In this document: positions 8,442 through 17,750 of the stretch, piece by piece
How the letters are laid out: every line of letters begins with the position of its first letter
How positions within the stretch are numbered: the first letter of the stretch is position 1
From: Paracoccus bogoriensis
GTDB taxonomy: Bacteria > Pseudomonadota > Alphaproteobacteria > Rhodobacterales > Rhodobacteraceae
DNA length: 64,000 nucleotides
Assembly: GCF_019431455.1 (NCBI RefSeq)
Contig: NZ_JAHYSR010000009.1
Location: forward strand, 1-64,000
Reading direction: 5' to 3'
Notes under the pieces: generated by a model
Seen by the model: only the letters and a program-made list of their open reading frames with translations
Databases searched by the model: none
Told to the model about the DNA's origin: nothing
Translations under genes and position numbers: made by a program

Positions 8442-9536
8442 TCAGCCCTTTTCCAACAGTCGTGTAACGGATTGCTGAAGTTTTGAAAGCTGTTCTGCGA
8501 AACGCGGCAGACGGCGCATGGCCTTCTGGATCTCCATCTGCGTTTCCATCTTCACGGCGGGATTGCCCAGGATCACCCGGCCCGAGGGGACGCGGGTGAA
8601 GATCTTGGTCGCGCCGCCGGCGATCACGTCGTCGCCGATCTCGATATTGTCGCTGACGCCAACCTGCCCGGCCAGCACCACGCGGTCGCCGATCCGCGAC
8701 GAGCCTGCAATGCCTACCTGCCCGCAGATCAGGCAGTCGCGGCCCACCACGACATTGTGGCCCAGCTGCGCAAGATTGTCGATCTTGGTGCCTGATCCGA
8801 CCCGCGTGGCGCGGATCGTGCCACGGTCGATCGTGGCATTGGCCCCGATTTCGACATCATCGCCGATCTCGACGCCGCCAAGCGAATGGATGCGCGTCCA
8901 GTGCTGCGCCTTGATCGCGCTGCGCTGGCCCAAGGTGCGGCGGATCTCTTCGATGCCGGATTCCTCGGGGGTGACGAAAGAGAAGCCATCGCCGCCGATC
9001 ACCGCGCCGGGCTGGACAATCAGCCGGTCGCCCGCCGTCACGCCATGGGCGATGCGCACGCCCGCATGGATCAGCGCATCATCCCCGATCCGGCTGCCGC
9101 GCGCGATGCTGGCATGAGCGCCGATCCGGGCGCGCGCGCCAATGACAACGCCTGCCCCGATCACGACGAAGGGTCCGATCGAGGCGCCCTCGCCGATCTG
9201 GGCCGACGGGTCGATAACCGCGCTGGCATGGATGCCGGGGGCGATGTCGGGACCGGGATCGAAGGCCTGCGTCAGCCCGGCCATGACCAGCCGGGGCCGG
9301 GGCGCGAAGATCGCAGCCCGAACGCCAAGCGCCTCAGGGTCCATGCCCTCGGCCAGGATCGCCATTGCGCCGGGGGCCAGTGCTTCGGCATAGCGTGGCG
9401 CCATGGCCAGCGCGATGAGACCGGTCGAGGCGGCGCCTGCGGCTTCGGGCTCGGCGGCACCGGTGACGCTCAGATCAAGATCGCCCCATGCGCGGGCACC
9501 GAGGCTATGGGCCAGGTCGCGAATTGTAATCGGCAT
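8442..9536 (-). CDS. lpxD: UDP-3-O-acylglucosamine N-acyltransferase (LpxD family)
   Basis: 364 residues. The N-terminal uridine-binding domain (about 1-100) is followed by a left-handed beta helix of hexapeptide repeats (IGEGASIGPFVVIGAGVVIG and many others). The His proposed as catalytic in LpxD falls in NLAQLGHNVVVGRD. A C-terminal helix (about 325-364) ends the protein as in characterised LpxD. The enzyme transfers a 3-hydroxyacyl chain from ACP to the glucosamine amine in lipid A synthesis. In this family the housekeeping lpxD usually sits beside bamA, fabZ and lpxA. Here the partners are an ACP and a ketosynthase, so this may be a second copy. Confidence 0.88.
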   Translation of the reverse strand: MPITIRDLAHSLGARAWGDLDLSVTGAAEPEAAGAASTGLIALAMAPRYAEALAPGAMAILAEGMDPEALGVRAAIFAPRPRLVMAGLTQAFDPGPDIAPGIHASAVIDPSAQIGEGASIGPFVVIGAGVVIGARARIGAHASIARGSRIGDDALIHAGVRIAHGVTAGDRLIVQPGAVIGGDGFSFVTPEESGIEEIRRTLGQRSAIKAQHWTRIHSLGGVEIGDDVEIGANATIDRGTIRATRVGSGTKIDNLAQLGHNVVVGRDCLICGQVGIAGSSRIGDRVVLAGQVGVSDNIEIGDDVIAGGATKIFTRVPSGRVILGNPAVKMETQMEIQKAMRRLPRFAEQLSKLQQSVTRLLEKG

Positions 9537-9607
9537 GTCGCCCCCTTTCCTGACGCGACTTAGCCTGTTTGGCCGCGCCGCGCCAGTCTGCCGACCGTGC
9601 CGCTGCG

Positions 9608-11209
9608 TCAGCCCCGCATGGCGTCCTGCAGCGCGCGCCAGATTCGGGCATCGCGGCCATAGACATCATCGAACAGCCGCACCCGCCCCTGATCGTCGGG
9701 CCAGGCGGTGAAATAGACCAGATGGACGGGGATGGCGGGCCGTAGGGTCAGCCACTGCTCGCGCCCGCTGTCGCGCGCGCGACGGAACATCGCGGCCGGG
9801 TCGTCGGTCTGGCGTGACAGAAGCTGATGAGCCAGATCGACCGGATCTCCGATCCGGATGCAGCCATTCGAGGCCGCCCGCATCCGGTTGCCGAACAGGC
9901 TCTTGTTCGGAGTGTCATGCAGATAGATGTTCCAGGGGTTGGGAAAGATGAACTTGACAATCCCAAGAGCGTTGTCGTCGCTTGGGCTCTGGCGAAGCCG
10001 ATAGGGAAAGCCGCCCGACAGGTCGAGGGCCTCTCGCGGGACGACATTGCCACGACGGTCGATCACATCCAGATGCGGAAAGGCGTGGCGGTTCTGGCGC
10101 AGCTTGGGCAGATAGGTGCGCTGCAACATGCCTGGCGGCACAGTCCAGGTCGGGTTCACGACGATATGAGACAGCATGTCCGAGAATTCCGGCGTCCGCA
10201 TCTCGTCGGCATGTTTTCCCACGACGGCGCGGGTGCGGAAGATCTCGGCTCCGTTTTCGACGATGCTGGTGCTGTATTCGGGGATATTCACCCAGACATG
10301 GCGCTGGCTCAGGTCATGCTTGCCCATCCAGCGCAACCGTTCCAGCGCGACGGCGATGGCGCGCTGCCGCCCATCCTCGCCCAGGGGCGCCTCGCCATTC
10401 AGTGCGCGAATCGTCCGAGGCCCGGCAATGCCGTCGGCAGGCAGGCCGGCTGCCTCCTGGAAACGCCGAACCGACAGCGCCAGTTCGGCGTCATACAGCG
10501 TGGGCTCGGCGCTTGGAGCGGCCAGGCCCATCGCCTCCAGCCGGGCACGCAAGAGCGGCAGGTCCGCCCCACGTGCGCCGATCCGCCACAAACCCTCGGG
10601 CACGCGCGGCAGATGGTGCGGGATGTCCAGATCCGCCGCGCCCGCGAGCGCCTGCTGAAGCGCGCGATAGGCGGGATGGGGCGGCGCCGCCGAGGCGATC
10701 ACCGCGCCCGGATCCGCCGATTCGACAAAGCGCGCCATCAAGCCGGGAACGTCGCGGCCATCGCCCTCGCGCTTGATTTCGTGATCGACGCGCGACGGAC
10801 GCAATACGCCCCCCGACAGGTCCGACAACAGGCGCGACAGGGCACGGGCATGGGCCAGTTCCGCCTCGATCCCCTCGGTTGCGGCCAGAAGATGCGGCGC
10901 GTAGCGGGCCGAGGCGATGGCATGACGCGGCGCTTCGGCGATGGCGCGGCGCAGCGCCTCGCGACGGGGGGCCGCCGATTCGCCCAGAAAGACGGGCCGC
11001 AGCCCGTGCCGCCCGTAGAAGGCAGCAAGATCGGGATCGCCCGCGACCGCTTCCGCCAGGGCCATCTCATCCGCGGTAAAGTGCAAACGCGGCGCATTCG
11101 CCACACCGAGCGAGGTCGCGCTGCCGTGACCGACCTGCGCGGATGAAGGCCCGGCCAAAACGGCCACGGTCAACAGCGGCACGGTTTTCATGAACAGACG
11201 CAGCACCAT
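9608..11209 (-). CDS. L,D-transpeptidase, YcbB/LdtD type
   Basis: 533 residues. It builds 3-3 crosslinks in peptidoglycan. A short signal peptide (MVLRLFMKTVPLLTVAVLAG) is followed by a long alpha-helical scaffold domain, a peptidoglycan-binding module near residues 235-275 (FQEAAGLPADGIAGPRTI), and the YkuD catalytic domain with IYLHDTPNKSLF and the active-site motif SNGCIRIGD, Cys near residue 450. The ATG at 11209 is chosen because GAGGG lies 6 nt upstream; a TTG two codons earlier is less likely. The divergent neighbour encodes a YcbK-like protein, the same partnership seen for ycbB-ycbK in enterobacteria. Confidence 0.92.
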   Translation of the reverse strand: MVLRLFMKTVPLLTVAVLAGPSSAQVGHGSATSLGVANAPRLHFTADEMALAEAVAGDPDLAAFYGRHGLRPVFLGESAAPRREALRRAIAEAPRHAIASARYAPHLLAATEGIEAELAHARALSRLLSDLSGGVLRPSRVDHEIKREGDGRDVPGLMARFVESADPGAVIASAAPPHPAYRALQQALAGAADLDIPHHLPRVPEGLWRIGARGADLPLLRARLEAMGLAAPSAEPTLYDAELALSVRRFQEAAGLPADGIAGPRTIRALNGEAPLGEDGRQRAIAVALERLRWMGKHDLSQRHVWVNIPEYSTSIVENGAEIFRTRAVVGKHADEMRTPEFSDMLSHIVVNPTWTVPPGMLQRTYLPKLRQNRHAFPHLDVIDRRGNVVPREALDLSGGFPYRLRQSPSDDNALGIVKFIFPNPWNIYLHDTPNKSLFGNRMRAASNGCIRIGDPVDLAHQLLSRQTDDPAAMFRRARDSGREQWLTLRPAIPVHLVYFTAWPDDQGRVRLFDDVYGRDARIWRALQDAMRG

Positions 11210-11509
11210 CGCCAACCCTCATACCCTGTCCCGACACTATCCGCCGCCCGAAACACTGTCACGGTCAAGCCACTGTTCGGTCTGGGGGAAACCGTCTCTG
11301 TGGCGGGGCTGACACAGGTAGATGCAGAGCGGTGACAGCGCATGAATATCGGCAAGAACCCGCCCAAAAGGCCCGATGCAACGTTCGCAGGCCAGAATCC
11401 GTTTCGTCCCATACGAGAATTTGACATATTGTTAGCACAGCGGGGCTACAACCCGGACGTGCCGCGCCATGCGTGGCGACCAAAAACGATGCAGGACAGG
11501 CGATCTGAC

Positions 11510-12073
11510 ATGACTTTGGACCTTATCTCTCGTCGTGGCATTCTCGGCGTGTTTGCGGCGACAAGCGTTGCGGCCGCGCCGGTCATGGCCAACGCATTCG
11601 GCTTTCTGCGCGGCAATGCGGGCGACATGCGGCGGATCCGCATGTATAACGGCCGGACCGGGGAAAGCATCGACACCGTCTATTGGATCGACGGCAAATA
11701 TGTCCGCGAGGCGCTGAACGAGATCAACATCTTCATGCGTGACTGGCGCACGGGTGAGGTAATCGGCATCGACCCCCGCACCATCGACGTGGCGGCGGCC
11801 TCGGCTCGCCTGCTGCAGACGAACGAGCCTTACATGATGCTGTCGGGCTATCGTTCGCCGCGCACCAATGCGATGCTGCGGCGTCAATCGGGCGGCGTGG
11901 CGCAAAACTCGCTGCACACGACCGGCAAGGCCGCTGACTTGCGGCTGAAATCGCGTTCGGTGGCGCAGATCTATCAGGCCGCGCTGGCCTGCCGCGCGGG
12001 CGGGGTGGGCCGTTACACGCGGTCGAACTTCGTGCATATGGATTGCGGCCCCATCCGCACCTGGGGCAGCTGA
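11510..12073 (+). CDS. DUF882/YcbK-like (peptidase M15) exported protein
   Basis: 187 residues. A twin-arginine signal is clear (SRRGILGVFAATSVAAAP), so the protein is probably exported folded. The M15-type domain shows SGYRSPRTNAML, SLHTTGKAADLR (His and Asp metal ligands) and NFVHMDCG (second His). The family includes D,D-carboxypeptidase-like zinc enzymes acting on murein; the specific reaction here is not known. The ATG at 11510 is the start that gives the Tat signal; the frame is open upstream to 11342 but that stretch is not conserved-looking. It is divergent from the L,D-transpeptidase across 300 nt. Confidence 0.88.
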   Translation: MTLDLISRRGILGVFAATSVAAAPVMANAFGFLRGNAGDMRRIRMYNGRTGESIDTVYWIDGKYVREALNEINIFMRDWRTGEVIGIDPRTIDVAAASARLLQTNEPYMMLSGYRSPRTNAMLRRQSGGVAQNSLHTTGKAADLRLKSRSVAQIYQAALACRAGGVGRYTRSNFVHMDCGPIRTWGS

Positions 12074-12210
12074 GCCTGGTCGGCCACCTCGACATGCTGC
12101 GGCGCCCCGTTAAAGGCGGGCGGCTCGTTGCTGATCCTGACATTTCGCGCTTGCGACGACCCGCGCGGCAACGCAACGTGGGAGAGCAAGGACAGACCAG
12201 ACGGAACGGC

Positions 12211-12801
12211 ATGAGCCCCCAGGAAGCCAGACGCCTCAAGACGGCCAAGAAGATCCAGTCCGCCGCCGTTGCTCTTGCGGTGCGCGACGGGCTTGCCAAT
12301 GTCACCACCGAGGCGATCGCCCGCGAGGCGGGGATCAGCACGCGCACCTTCTTCAATTACTATCCCTACAAGGAAGCGGCCCTGATGGGCCCGCCGCCCG
12401 ATTATCCTGCCGATGCCGCCGAGGCTTTCATCGCGGGTCGCGGACGGCTGATCGACGACCTGTCGTGCCTGATCGAGGCGCATCTGTCGCGTTTTCTGGG
12501 CGAGCGCGAGATGATCGGCCACCTGCTGCGTCTTAGCGAGACCGATGCCAAGCTGGAGGCATTGCGCAACAGCGCGATGTTGGCCAGGCGGGCGCAGATG
12601 CGCAACCTGCTGCATCGTCGCCTGCCCGGCTCGGACCCGCGTCTGATCGAGATTCTGGCTGCCGCCATCATCGCCGCGACCAATGCCGCGACCAAGGATT
12701 GGGTTTCAGGCGAACGCCCCGACTTCATCGCCGCGGCGCATGAGAATCTGACCATGATCGTGGCAGCTGCCGAATTGCTGGGCAAATCTCAGCCCGCCTG
12801 A
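12211..12801 (+). CDS. TetR/AcrR family transcriptional regulator
   Basis: 196 residues. The N-terminal helix-turn-helix is typical (VTTEAIAREAGISTRTFFNY, residues about 30-50). The C-terminal ligand domain is helical and gives no hint of the effector. The ATG at 12211 starts MSPQEARRLK, a normal TetR N-terminus. The gene ends exactly where the convergent RutR-like gene ends (stop codons abut at 12801/12802). Its target is unknown. Confidence 0.88.
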   Translation: MSPQEARRLKTAKKIQSAAVALAVRDGLANVTTEAIAREAGISTRTFFNYYPYKEAALMGPPPDYPADAAEAFIAGRGRLIDDLSCLIEAHLSRFLGEREMIGHLLRLSETDAKLEALRNSAMLARRAQMRNLLHRRLPGSDPRLIEILAAAIIAATNAATKDWVSGERPDFIAAAHENLTMIVAAAELLGKSQPA

Positions 12802-13419
12802 TCACGGGGCAAGCAGACGGCGATAGAGATCTTCGGCAAAAGTCTCGGCCTCGGCGAGAGGGTCGCGCGAAGTGCCCAGAACCGCGCGGATCTGCGCGTC
12901 GAAATCCGCGTAATGCTGCGTCAATGCCCAGATCGAGAAGATCAGGTGGTGCGGATCGACGCGGCGCAGCCGCCCCTGCTCCATCCAGCCGGCCAGGATC
13001 GCGGCGCTGTCATCGACGATCTGGCGCAGACCGCCGCCCAGAACCTCGGTCAGGTGGGGCGCGCCTTGCAGGATCTCATAAGCGAACAGCCGGCTTTCGC
13101 GCGGAAAATCACGCGACATCATCAGCTTGGCGCGGATATAAGCCAGCACCTCGGACAGCGGATCGCCTTTCGGATCCAGGCGCCGCAGCGGGTCCAGCCA
13201 CATCTCCAGAAGCGTGGTCAGCAGCGTCTTGTGAATTTCGTCCTTCGAGGCGAAGTAATAGAGGACATTCGGCTTTGACAGCCCCGCCGCCCTGGCGATC
13301 TGGTCGATCGTCGCCCCGCGAAAGCCATTGGCCGAAAAGGCCGTCAAGGCACCCTCGAGGATCCGGTCACGATTCTTCTGCTGGATTCGCGTCATGGGGG
13401 CCGATGAAGGCTCTGTCAT
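12802..13419 (-). CDS. rutR: RutR-like TetR family repressor of pyrimidine catabolism
   Basis: 205 residues. The N-terminal HTH (IDQIARAAGLSKPNVLYYFA) and, unusually for the diverse TetR family, the C-terminal domain both resemble E. coli RutR: MSRDFPRESRLFAYEILQGA and VDPHHLIFSIWALTQHYADF line up with the known uracil-binding protein. RutR senses uracil or thymine and releases its operator. The gene is divergent from a pyrimidine-degradation operon, and a near-consensus RutR palindrome lies in the gap. The start at 13419 has GAAGGA 8 nt upstream. Confidence 0.87.
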   Translation of the reverse strand: MTEPSSAPMTRIQQKNRDRILEGALTAFSANGFRGATIDQIARAAGLSKPNVLYYFASKDEIHKTLLTTLLEMWLDPLRRLDPKGDPLSEVLAYIRAKLMMSRDFPRESRLFAYEILQGAPHLTEVLGGGLRQIVDDSAAILAGWMEQGRLRRVDPHHLIFSIWALTQHYADFDAQIRAVLGTSRDPLAEAETFAEDLYRRLLAP

Positions 13420-13523
13420 CGCCTCGATCCTTCTGACATGCTCGGAAAACCGGCAGCGTTTCCGTATCGGTCCTGCGCCCCATCACGGCGCTTGACTGGC
13501 ACTGGACCCGTGCTAGCCTGATC

Positions 13524-13539
13524 CTGACCGTTTGGTCAA
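13524..13539. promoter_or_regulatory. Candidate RutR operator
   Basis: CTGACCGTTTGGTCAA contains the perfect palindrome TGACC-N4-GGTCA. The E. coli RutR consensus is TTGACCANNTGGTCAA; this site differs at only two of its defined positions. It lies 22 nt before the aminotransferase start and between the divergent repressor and operon, so binding could control both. Confidence 0.75.
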
Positions 13540-13560
13540 TATTCCGTGAGGACATCACCC

Positions 13561-14886
13561 ATGCCGCTTGATCGCAAGCCCGCCCCGAATGACCTGCGCG
13601 CCTTCTGGATGCCCTTCACCGCGAACCGTCAGTTCAAGTCGGCGCCGCGGATGTTGGTCGCGTCGAAGGACATGCATTATACCTCGGCCGATGGTCGGCA
13701 GATCCTCGACGGCACGGCGGGCCTGTGGTGCTGCAATGCCGGTCATTGTCGCCCGAAGATCACCGAGGCCGTGCAGGCCCAGATCGGCGAGTTGGACTAT
13801 GCCCCTGCCTTTCAGATGGGCCATCCACTGGCTTTCGAGCTGGCCAATCGCATCGTGGATATCGCCCCCGCTGGGATGGAGCATGTATTTTATTGCAACT
13901 CTGGCTCGGAAGCCGTTGATACGGCGCTGAAGATTGCGCTTGCCTATCACCGCGCCCGCGGCGACGGCGCCCGGACGCGCCTGATCGGGCGCGAGCGCGG
14001 CTATCACGGCGTGGGCTTCGGCGGCATCTCGGTCGGTGGGATCGTGAACAACCGCCGCCATTTCGGCACGCTGCTGGCGGGCGTCGATCACCTGCCCCAT
14101 ACCCACCTGCCCGAAAACCGCATGACCAAGGGCCAGCCCGAACACGGCGCCCATCTGGCCGATGATCTGGAACGAATCGTGGCACTGCACGGTGCCGAGA
14201 CCATCGCCGCCGTGATCGTCGAGCCGATGGCCGGATCGACCGGCGTCCTGATGCCCCCCAAGGGCTATCTGGAAAAGCTGCGCGAAATCACCCGCAAGCA
14301 TGGCATCCTTCTGATCTTCGACGAGGTCATCACCGGTTTCGGCCGCTTGGGCAGTCCCTTTGCCGCCCAGCATTTCGGGGTTGTCCCGGACATGATCACC
14401 TGCGCCAAGGGCCTGACCAACGGCGTCATCCCGATGGGCGCAGTGCTGACCTCGGGCGCGATCCACGATACCTTCATGCAGGGCCCCGAGCATGTCATCG
14501 AACTGTTCCACGGCTACACCTATTCCGGCAACCCGATCAGCTGTGCCGCCGCCATCGCCACACTGGACACCTATGCCGAGGAGGGGCTGCTGACCCGCGC
14601 CGCCAGCCTCGAGGCCTATTGGCAAGAGGCGATCCACAGCCTGGCCGACCACCCTCATGTCATCGACATCCGCAACATGGGGCTGATCGGCGCAGTAGAA
14701 CTGAACCCGATCGAGGGCCAGCCGGGCAAGCGCGCCTTTGACATCTTCATCAGGGCCTTCGAGGCCGGAATCCTGATCCGCGTGACCGGCGACATCATCG
14801 CCATGTCGCCGCCCCTGATCATCAGCAAGGCGCAGATCGACCATCTGATCGGCACGCTTGGCGATGTGCTGAAAGCCGCCGCCTAA
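13561..14886 (+). CDS. Omega-amino acid:pyruvate (beta-alanine) transaminase
   Basis: 441 residues, class III PLP aminotransferase. Seen are YCNSGSEAVDTALKIA (PLP phosphate site), LIFDEVITGFGRLG with the conserved Asp, CAKGLTNGVIPMG carrying the PLP lysine, and FHGYTYSGNP. This is the beta-alanine/omega-amino acid branch. In this operon the expected reaction is beta-alanine plus pyruvate to malonate semialdehyde plus alanine, the last step of reductive pyrimidine breakdown. The ATG at 13561 has GTGAGGA 8 nt upstream. It is the first gene of the operon and lies just behind the RutR-like site. Confidence 0.9.
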   Translation: MPLDRKPAPNDLRAFWMPFTANRQFKSAPRMLVASKDMHYTSADGRQILDGTAGLWCCNAGHCRPKITEAVQAQIGELDYAPAFQMGHPLAFELANRIVDIAPAGMEHVFYCNSGSEAVDTALKIALAYHRARGDGARTRLIGRERGYHGVGFGGISVGGIVNNRRHFGTLLAGVDHLPHTHLPENRMTKGQPEHGAHLADDLERIVALHGAETIAAVIVEPMAGSTGVLMPPKGYLEKLREITRKHGILLIFDEVITGFGRLGSPFAAQHFGVVPDMITCAKGLTNGVIPMGAVLTSGAIHDTFMQGPEHVIELFHGYTYSGNPISCAAAIATLDTYAEEGLLTRAASLEAYWQEAIHSLADHPHVIDIRNMGLIGAVELNPIEGQPGKRAFDIFIRAFEAGILIRVTGDIIAMSPPLIISKAQIDHLIGTLGDVLKAAA

Positions 14887-14950
14887 GGCGCGGAACCCAT
14901 CAAGCCGACCCCGCGACAGAACGGGGCGGCACGACAGGAAGGACAAGGAC

Positions 14951-16216
14951 ATGAGCGACGCAAGCGCCATGATGAGTGCTGCCAATCTGGCGGTGGACGG
15001 TCAGAGGCTGTGGGACAGTCTTGAAGAGATGGCCCGGATCGGCCCCGGCATCGCGGGCGGCTGCAACCGCCAGACGCTGACCGATGCCGATGCCGAGGGG
15101 CGCGCCCTCTTCCGCCGCTGGTGCGAGGATGCCGGGATGGTGATGGGCCTCGACCGGATGGGCAACATGTTCATGCGCCACGAGGGAACCCAGCCCGATC
15201 TGGATCCGGTCTATATCGGCAGCCACCTGGATACGCAGCCCACCGGCGGCAAATATGACGGCGTGCTGGGTGTGCTGGCCGGGCTGGAGGTCGTGCGCTC
15301 GATCCGCGATCTGGGCATCCGCACGCAGCGCCCCATCGTGGTGGTGAACTGGACGAACGAGGAAGGCACACGCTTTGCGCCCGCCATGCTGGCCTCGGGC
15401 GTCTTTGCGGGCGTGCATGACGAGGATTACGCCAACAGCCGCACCGATGCCGAGGGCAAGCGGTTCGGCGAGGAGCTGGACCGGATCGGCTGGCGCGGCG
15501 ACGAGAAGCCGGGCGATCGCCGCATCCATGCGATGTTCGAATATCATATCGAACAGGGTCCGATCCTTGAAGCCGAGGGCAAGCAGATCGGTGTCGTGAC
15601 CCATGGTCAGGGACTGTGGTGGCTGGAGGTTACGTTGACCGGCAAGGAAGCGCATACGGGCTCGACACCGATGGGGATGCGGGTCAATGCGGGGCTTGGC
15701 ATGGCGCGGATCATCGAGGCGGTGCACCGGATCGCGATGGACCACCAGCCCGATGCCGTGGGCGCGGTCGGTCAGGCGAATGTCTGGCCAAACAGCCGCA
15801 ACGTGATCCCCGGCAAGGCAGTCTTTACCATCGATTTCCGCTCGCCCGATCCGGCCAAGCTGAGTGCGATGCGATCGCGGCTTGAAGCGGAAGCCACTGA
15901 AATCGCACGGGAACTGGGGCTGGGTATTCAGATCGAACCTGTCGGGCATTTCGAGCCTGTAACCTTCGATCCCGACCTGGTCGCCAGCGTCCGGCGCGCG
16001 GCGGAGGCCTTGGGTCTGAGCCATATGGATATCGTCTCGGGGGCAGGTCACGATGCCTGCTGGATCAACCGTGTCGCGCCTACGGCGATGATCATGTGCC
16101 CCTGCGTGGATGGGCTGAGCCATAACGAGGCCGAAGCGATCACGCCGGAATGGGCCAAGGCGGGCTGTGATGTGCTGCTGCACGCGGTGCTGGAGGCCGC
16201 CGGCATCGAAGATTGA
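14951..16216 (+). CDS. M20 family N-carbamoyl amino acid amidohydrolase
   Basis: 421 residues. Metal ligands typical of the M20 carbamoylase branch are visible: GSHLDTQPTGGKYDG (His, Asp), NWTNEEGTRF (Glu), YHIEQGPILE (His) and the C-terminal SHNEAE (His). The dimerisation domain has GKEAHTGSTPMGMR. The branch includes beta-ureidopropionase, N-carbamoyl-L-amino acid hydrolase and allantoate amidohydrolase. Beside dihydropyrimidinase and a beta-alanine transaminase it most likely hydrolyses N-carbamoyl-beta-alanine to beta-alanine, ammonia and CO2. Confidence 0.9.
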   Translation: MSDASAMMSAANLAVDGQRLWDSLEEMARIGPGIAGGCNRQTLTDADAEGRALFRRWCEDAGMVMGLDRMGNMFMRHEGTQPDLDPVYIGSHLDTQPTGGKYDGVLGVLAGLEVVRSIRDLGIRTQRPIVVVNWTNEEGTRFAPAMLASGVFAGVHDEDYANSRTDAEGKRFGEELDRIGWRGDEKPGDRRIHAMFEYHIEQGPILEAEGKQIGVVTHGQGLWWLEVTLTGKEAHTGSTPMGMRVNAGLGMARIIEAVHRIAMDHQPDAVGAVGQANVWPNSRNVIPGKAVFTIDFRSPDPAKLSAMRSRLEAEATEIARELGLGIQIEPVGHFEPVTFDPDLVASVRRAAEALGLSHMDIVSGAGHDACWINRVAPTAMIMCPCVDGLSHNEAEAITPEWAKAGCDVLLHAVLEAAGIED

Positions 16217-16240
16217 GGGCGAGGAGCCGGGACGCGGGCG

Positions 16241-16290
16241 CCGGGGGCCAGCCCCCGGACCCCCGGGGTATTTGGACAACGAAGAAGAGG
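16241..16290 (+). repeat. GC hairpin with GGGGTATTTGG tail (Rhodobacteraceae intergenic repeat)
   Basis: CCGGGGG and CCCCCGG form a 7-bp stem (16241-16258). A spacer is followed by GGGGTATTTGGACAACGAAG and a GA-rich end that supplies the Shine-Dalgarno of the next gene. A nearly identical tail recurs inverted at 31881-31907 and a related unit at 35574-35630. This looks like a REP-type element inserted between two genes of one operon. Confidence 0.75.
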
Positions 16291-16297
16291 GAAGGCC

Positions 16298-17749
16298 ATG
16301 AGCACGGTCATCAGGGGCGGCACCATCGTCACGGCGGATCTGACCCATGAGGCGGATGTGCTGATCGAGGAGGGCCGGATCGCGGCCATCGGCGCGGGGC
16401 TGGTGGGAGATCGGGTGCTGGACGCCTCGGGCTGCTACGTCATGCCCGGTGGGATCGATCCGCATACTCATCTGGAGATGCCTTTCATGGGCACCTATTC
16501 GGCCGACGATTTCGAAAGCGGCACGCGCGCGGCACTGGCGGGGGGGACGACGATGGTCGTCGATTTTGCCCTGCCCTCGCCCGGTCAGGGGCTGCTGGAC
16601 GCGCTGCGGATGTGGGACAACAAGGTCAGCCGGGCGCATTGCGATTACAGCTATCACATGGCGATCACCTGGTGGGGCGAGCAGGTCTTTGACGAGATGC
16701 AGGCCGTCGTGAATCGGGGCATCACCAGCTTCAAGCATTTCATGGCCTACAAGGGCGCCCTGATGGTGAACGATGATGAATTGTTCTCCAGCTTCCGGCG
16801 GGTGGGCGATCTGGGTGGCCTGGCCATGGTCCATGCCGAGAACGGCGATGTCGTGGCCGAATTGTCGGCGCGGCTGTTGGCCGAGGGGAATTGCGGCCCC
16901 GAGGCCCATGCCTATTCGCGTCCGACTCAGGTCGAGGGCGAGGCCGCGAACCGCGCGATCATGCTGGCCGACATGGCAGGCGTGCCGCTTTATATCGTGC
17001 ATGTCAGCTGCGAGGAGGCGCATGAGGCGATCCGCCGGGCGCGAGCGCAAGGCAAGCGCATCTGGGGCGAGCCGCTGATCCAGCATCTGACCCTGGACGA
17101 GAGCGAGTATTTCCACCCCGACTGGGATCATGCCGCCCGCCGCGTCATGTCTCCGCCCTTCCGCAACAAGGCCCATCAGGACAGCCTCTGGGCCGGGCTG
17201 CAATCGGGCAGCCTGTCTGTGGTGGCGACCGATCACTGCGCCTTTACCACCGAGCAAAAGCGGTTCGGCATCGGCGATTTCACCAAGATCCCGAACGGGA
17301 CCGGGGGGCTTGAGGACCGGATGCCGATGCTCTGGACGCATGGCGTCGGGACGGGACGGCTGACGCCGAACGAATTCGTGGCCGTCACCTCGACCAACAT
17401 CGCCAAGATCCTGAACATGTACCCGAAAAAGGGCGCCATTCTGGTCGGGGCCGATGCCGATCTGGTCGTCTGGGATCCCAAGGCTGAGAAGGTCATCACC
17501 GCCGATGCGCAGCAATCGGCCATCGATTACAACGTCTTCGAGGGCCAGCGGGTCAAGGGTTTGCCGCGCTTCACCCTGACGCGTGGCGTGGTCGCCGTGA
17601 CCGAGGGCAAGGTCGAAAGCTGCGAGGGGCATGGCGAATTCGTCGCCCGCGCGCCCCGACCCGCCGTGAACCGGGCGCTGTCGGCCTGGAAGGAACTGAC
17701 CGCGCCGCGCCCGGTCGAGCGGACCGGCATTCCAGCGACGGGGGTCTGA
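16298..17749 (+). CDS. hydA: Dihydropyrimidinase (D-hydantoinase type)
   Basis: 483 residues of the cyclic amidohydrolase superfamily. Ligands for the two zinc ions are visible: GIDPHTHLEMPF, the lysine that becomes carboxylated in GITSFKHFMAYKG, His in MVHAENGD context, VHVSCEEA, and the catalytic Asp in VATDHCAF. The C-terminal part closes the beta-sandwich (VVWDPKAEKVI). It opens 5,6-dihydrouracil or dihydrothymine to the N-carbamoyl amino acid. Placement between the M20 hydrolase and an ABC importer fits pyrimidine catabolism; hydantoins are an alternative substrate. Confidence 0.93.
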   Translation: MSTVIRGGTIVTADLTHEADVLIEEGRIAAIGAGLVGDRVLDASGCYVMPGGIDPHTHLEMPFMGTYSADDFESGTRAALAGGTTMVVDFALPSPGQGLLDALRMWDNKVSRAHCDYSYHMAITWWGEQVFDEMQAVVNRGITSFKHFMAYKGALMVNDDELFSSFRRVGDLGGLAMVHAENGDVVAELSARLLAEGNCGPEAHAYSRPTQVEGEAANRAIMLADMAGVPLYIVHVSCEEAHEAIRRARAQGKRIWGEPLIQHLTLDESEYFHPDWDHAARRVMSPPFRNKAHQDSLWAGLQSGSLSVVATDHCAFTTEQKRFGIGDFTKIPNGTGGLEDRMPMLWTHGVGTGRLTPNEFVAVTSTNIAKILNMYPKKGAILVGADADLVVWDPKAEKVITADAQQSAIDYNVFEGQRVKGLPRFTLTRGVVAVTEGKVESCEGHGEFVARAPRPAVNRALSAWKELTAPRPVERTGIPATGV

Positions 17750-17750
17750 G

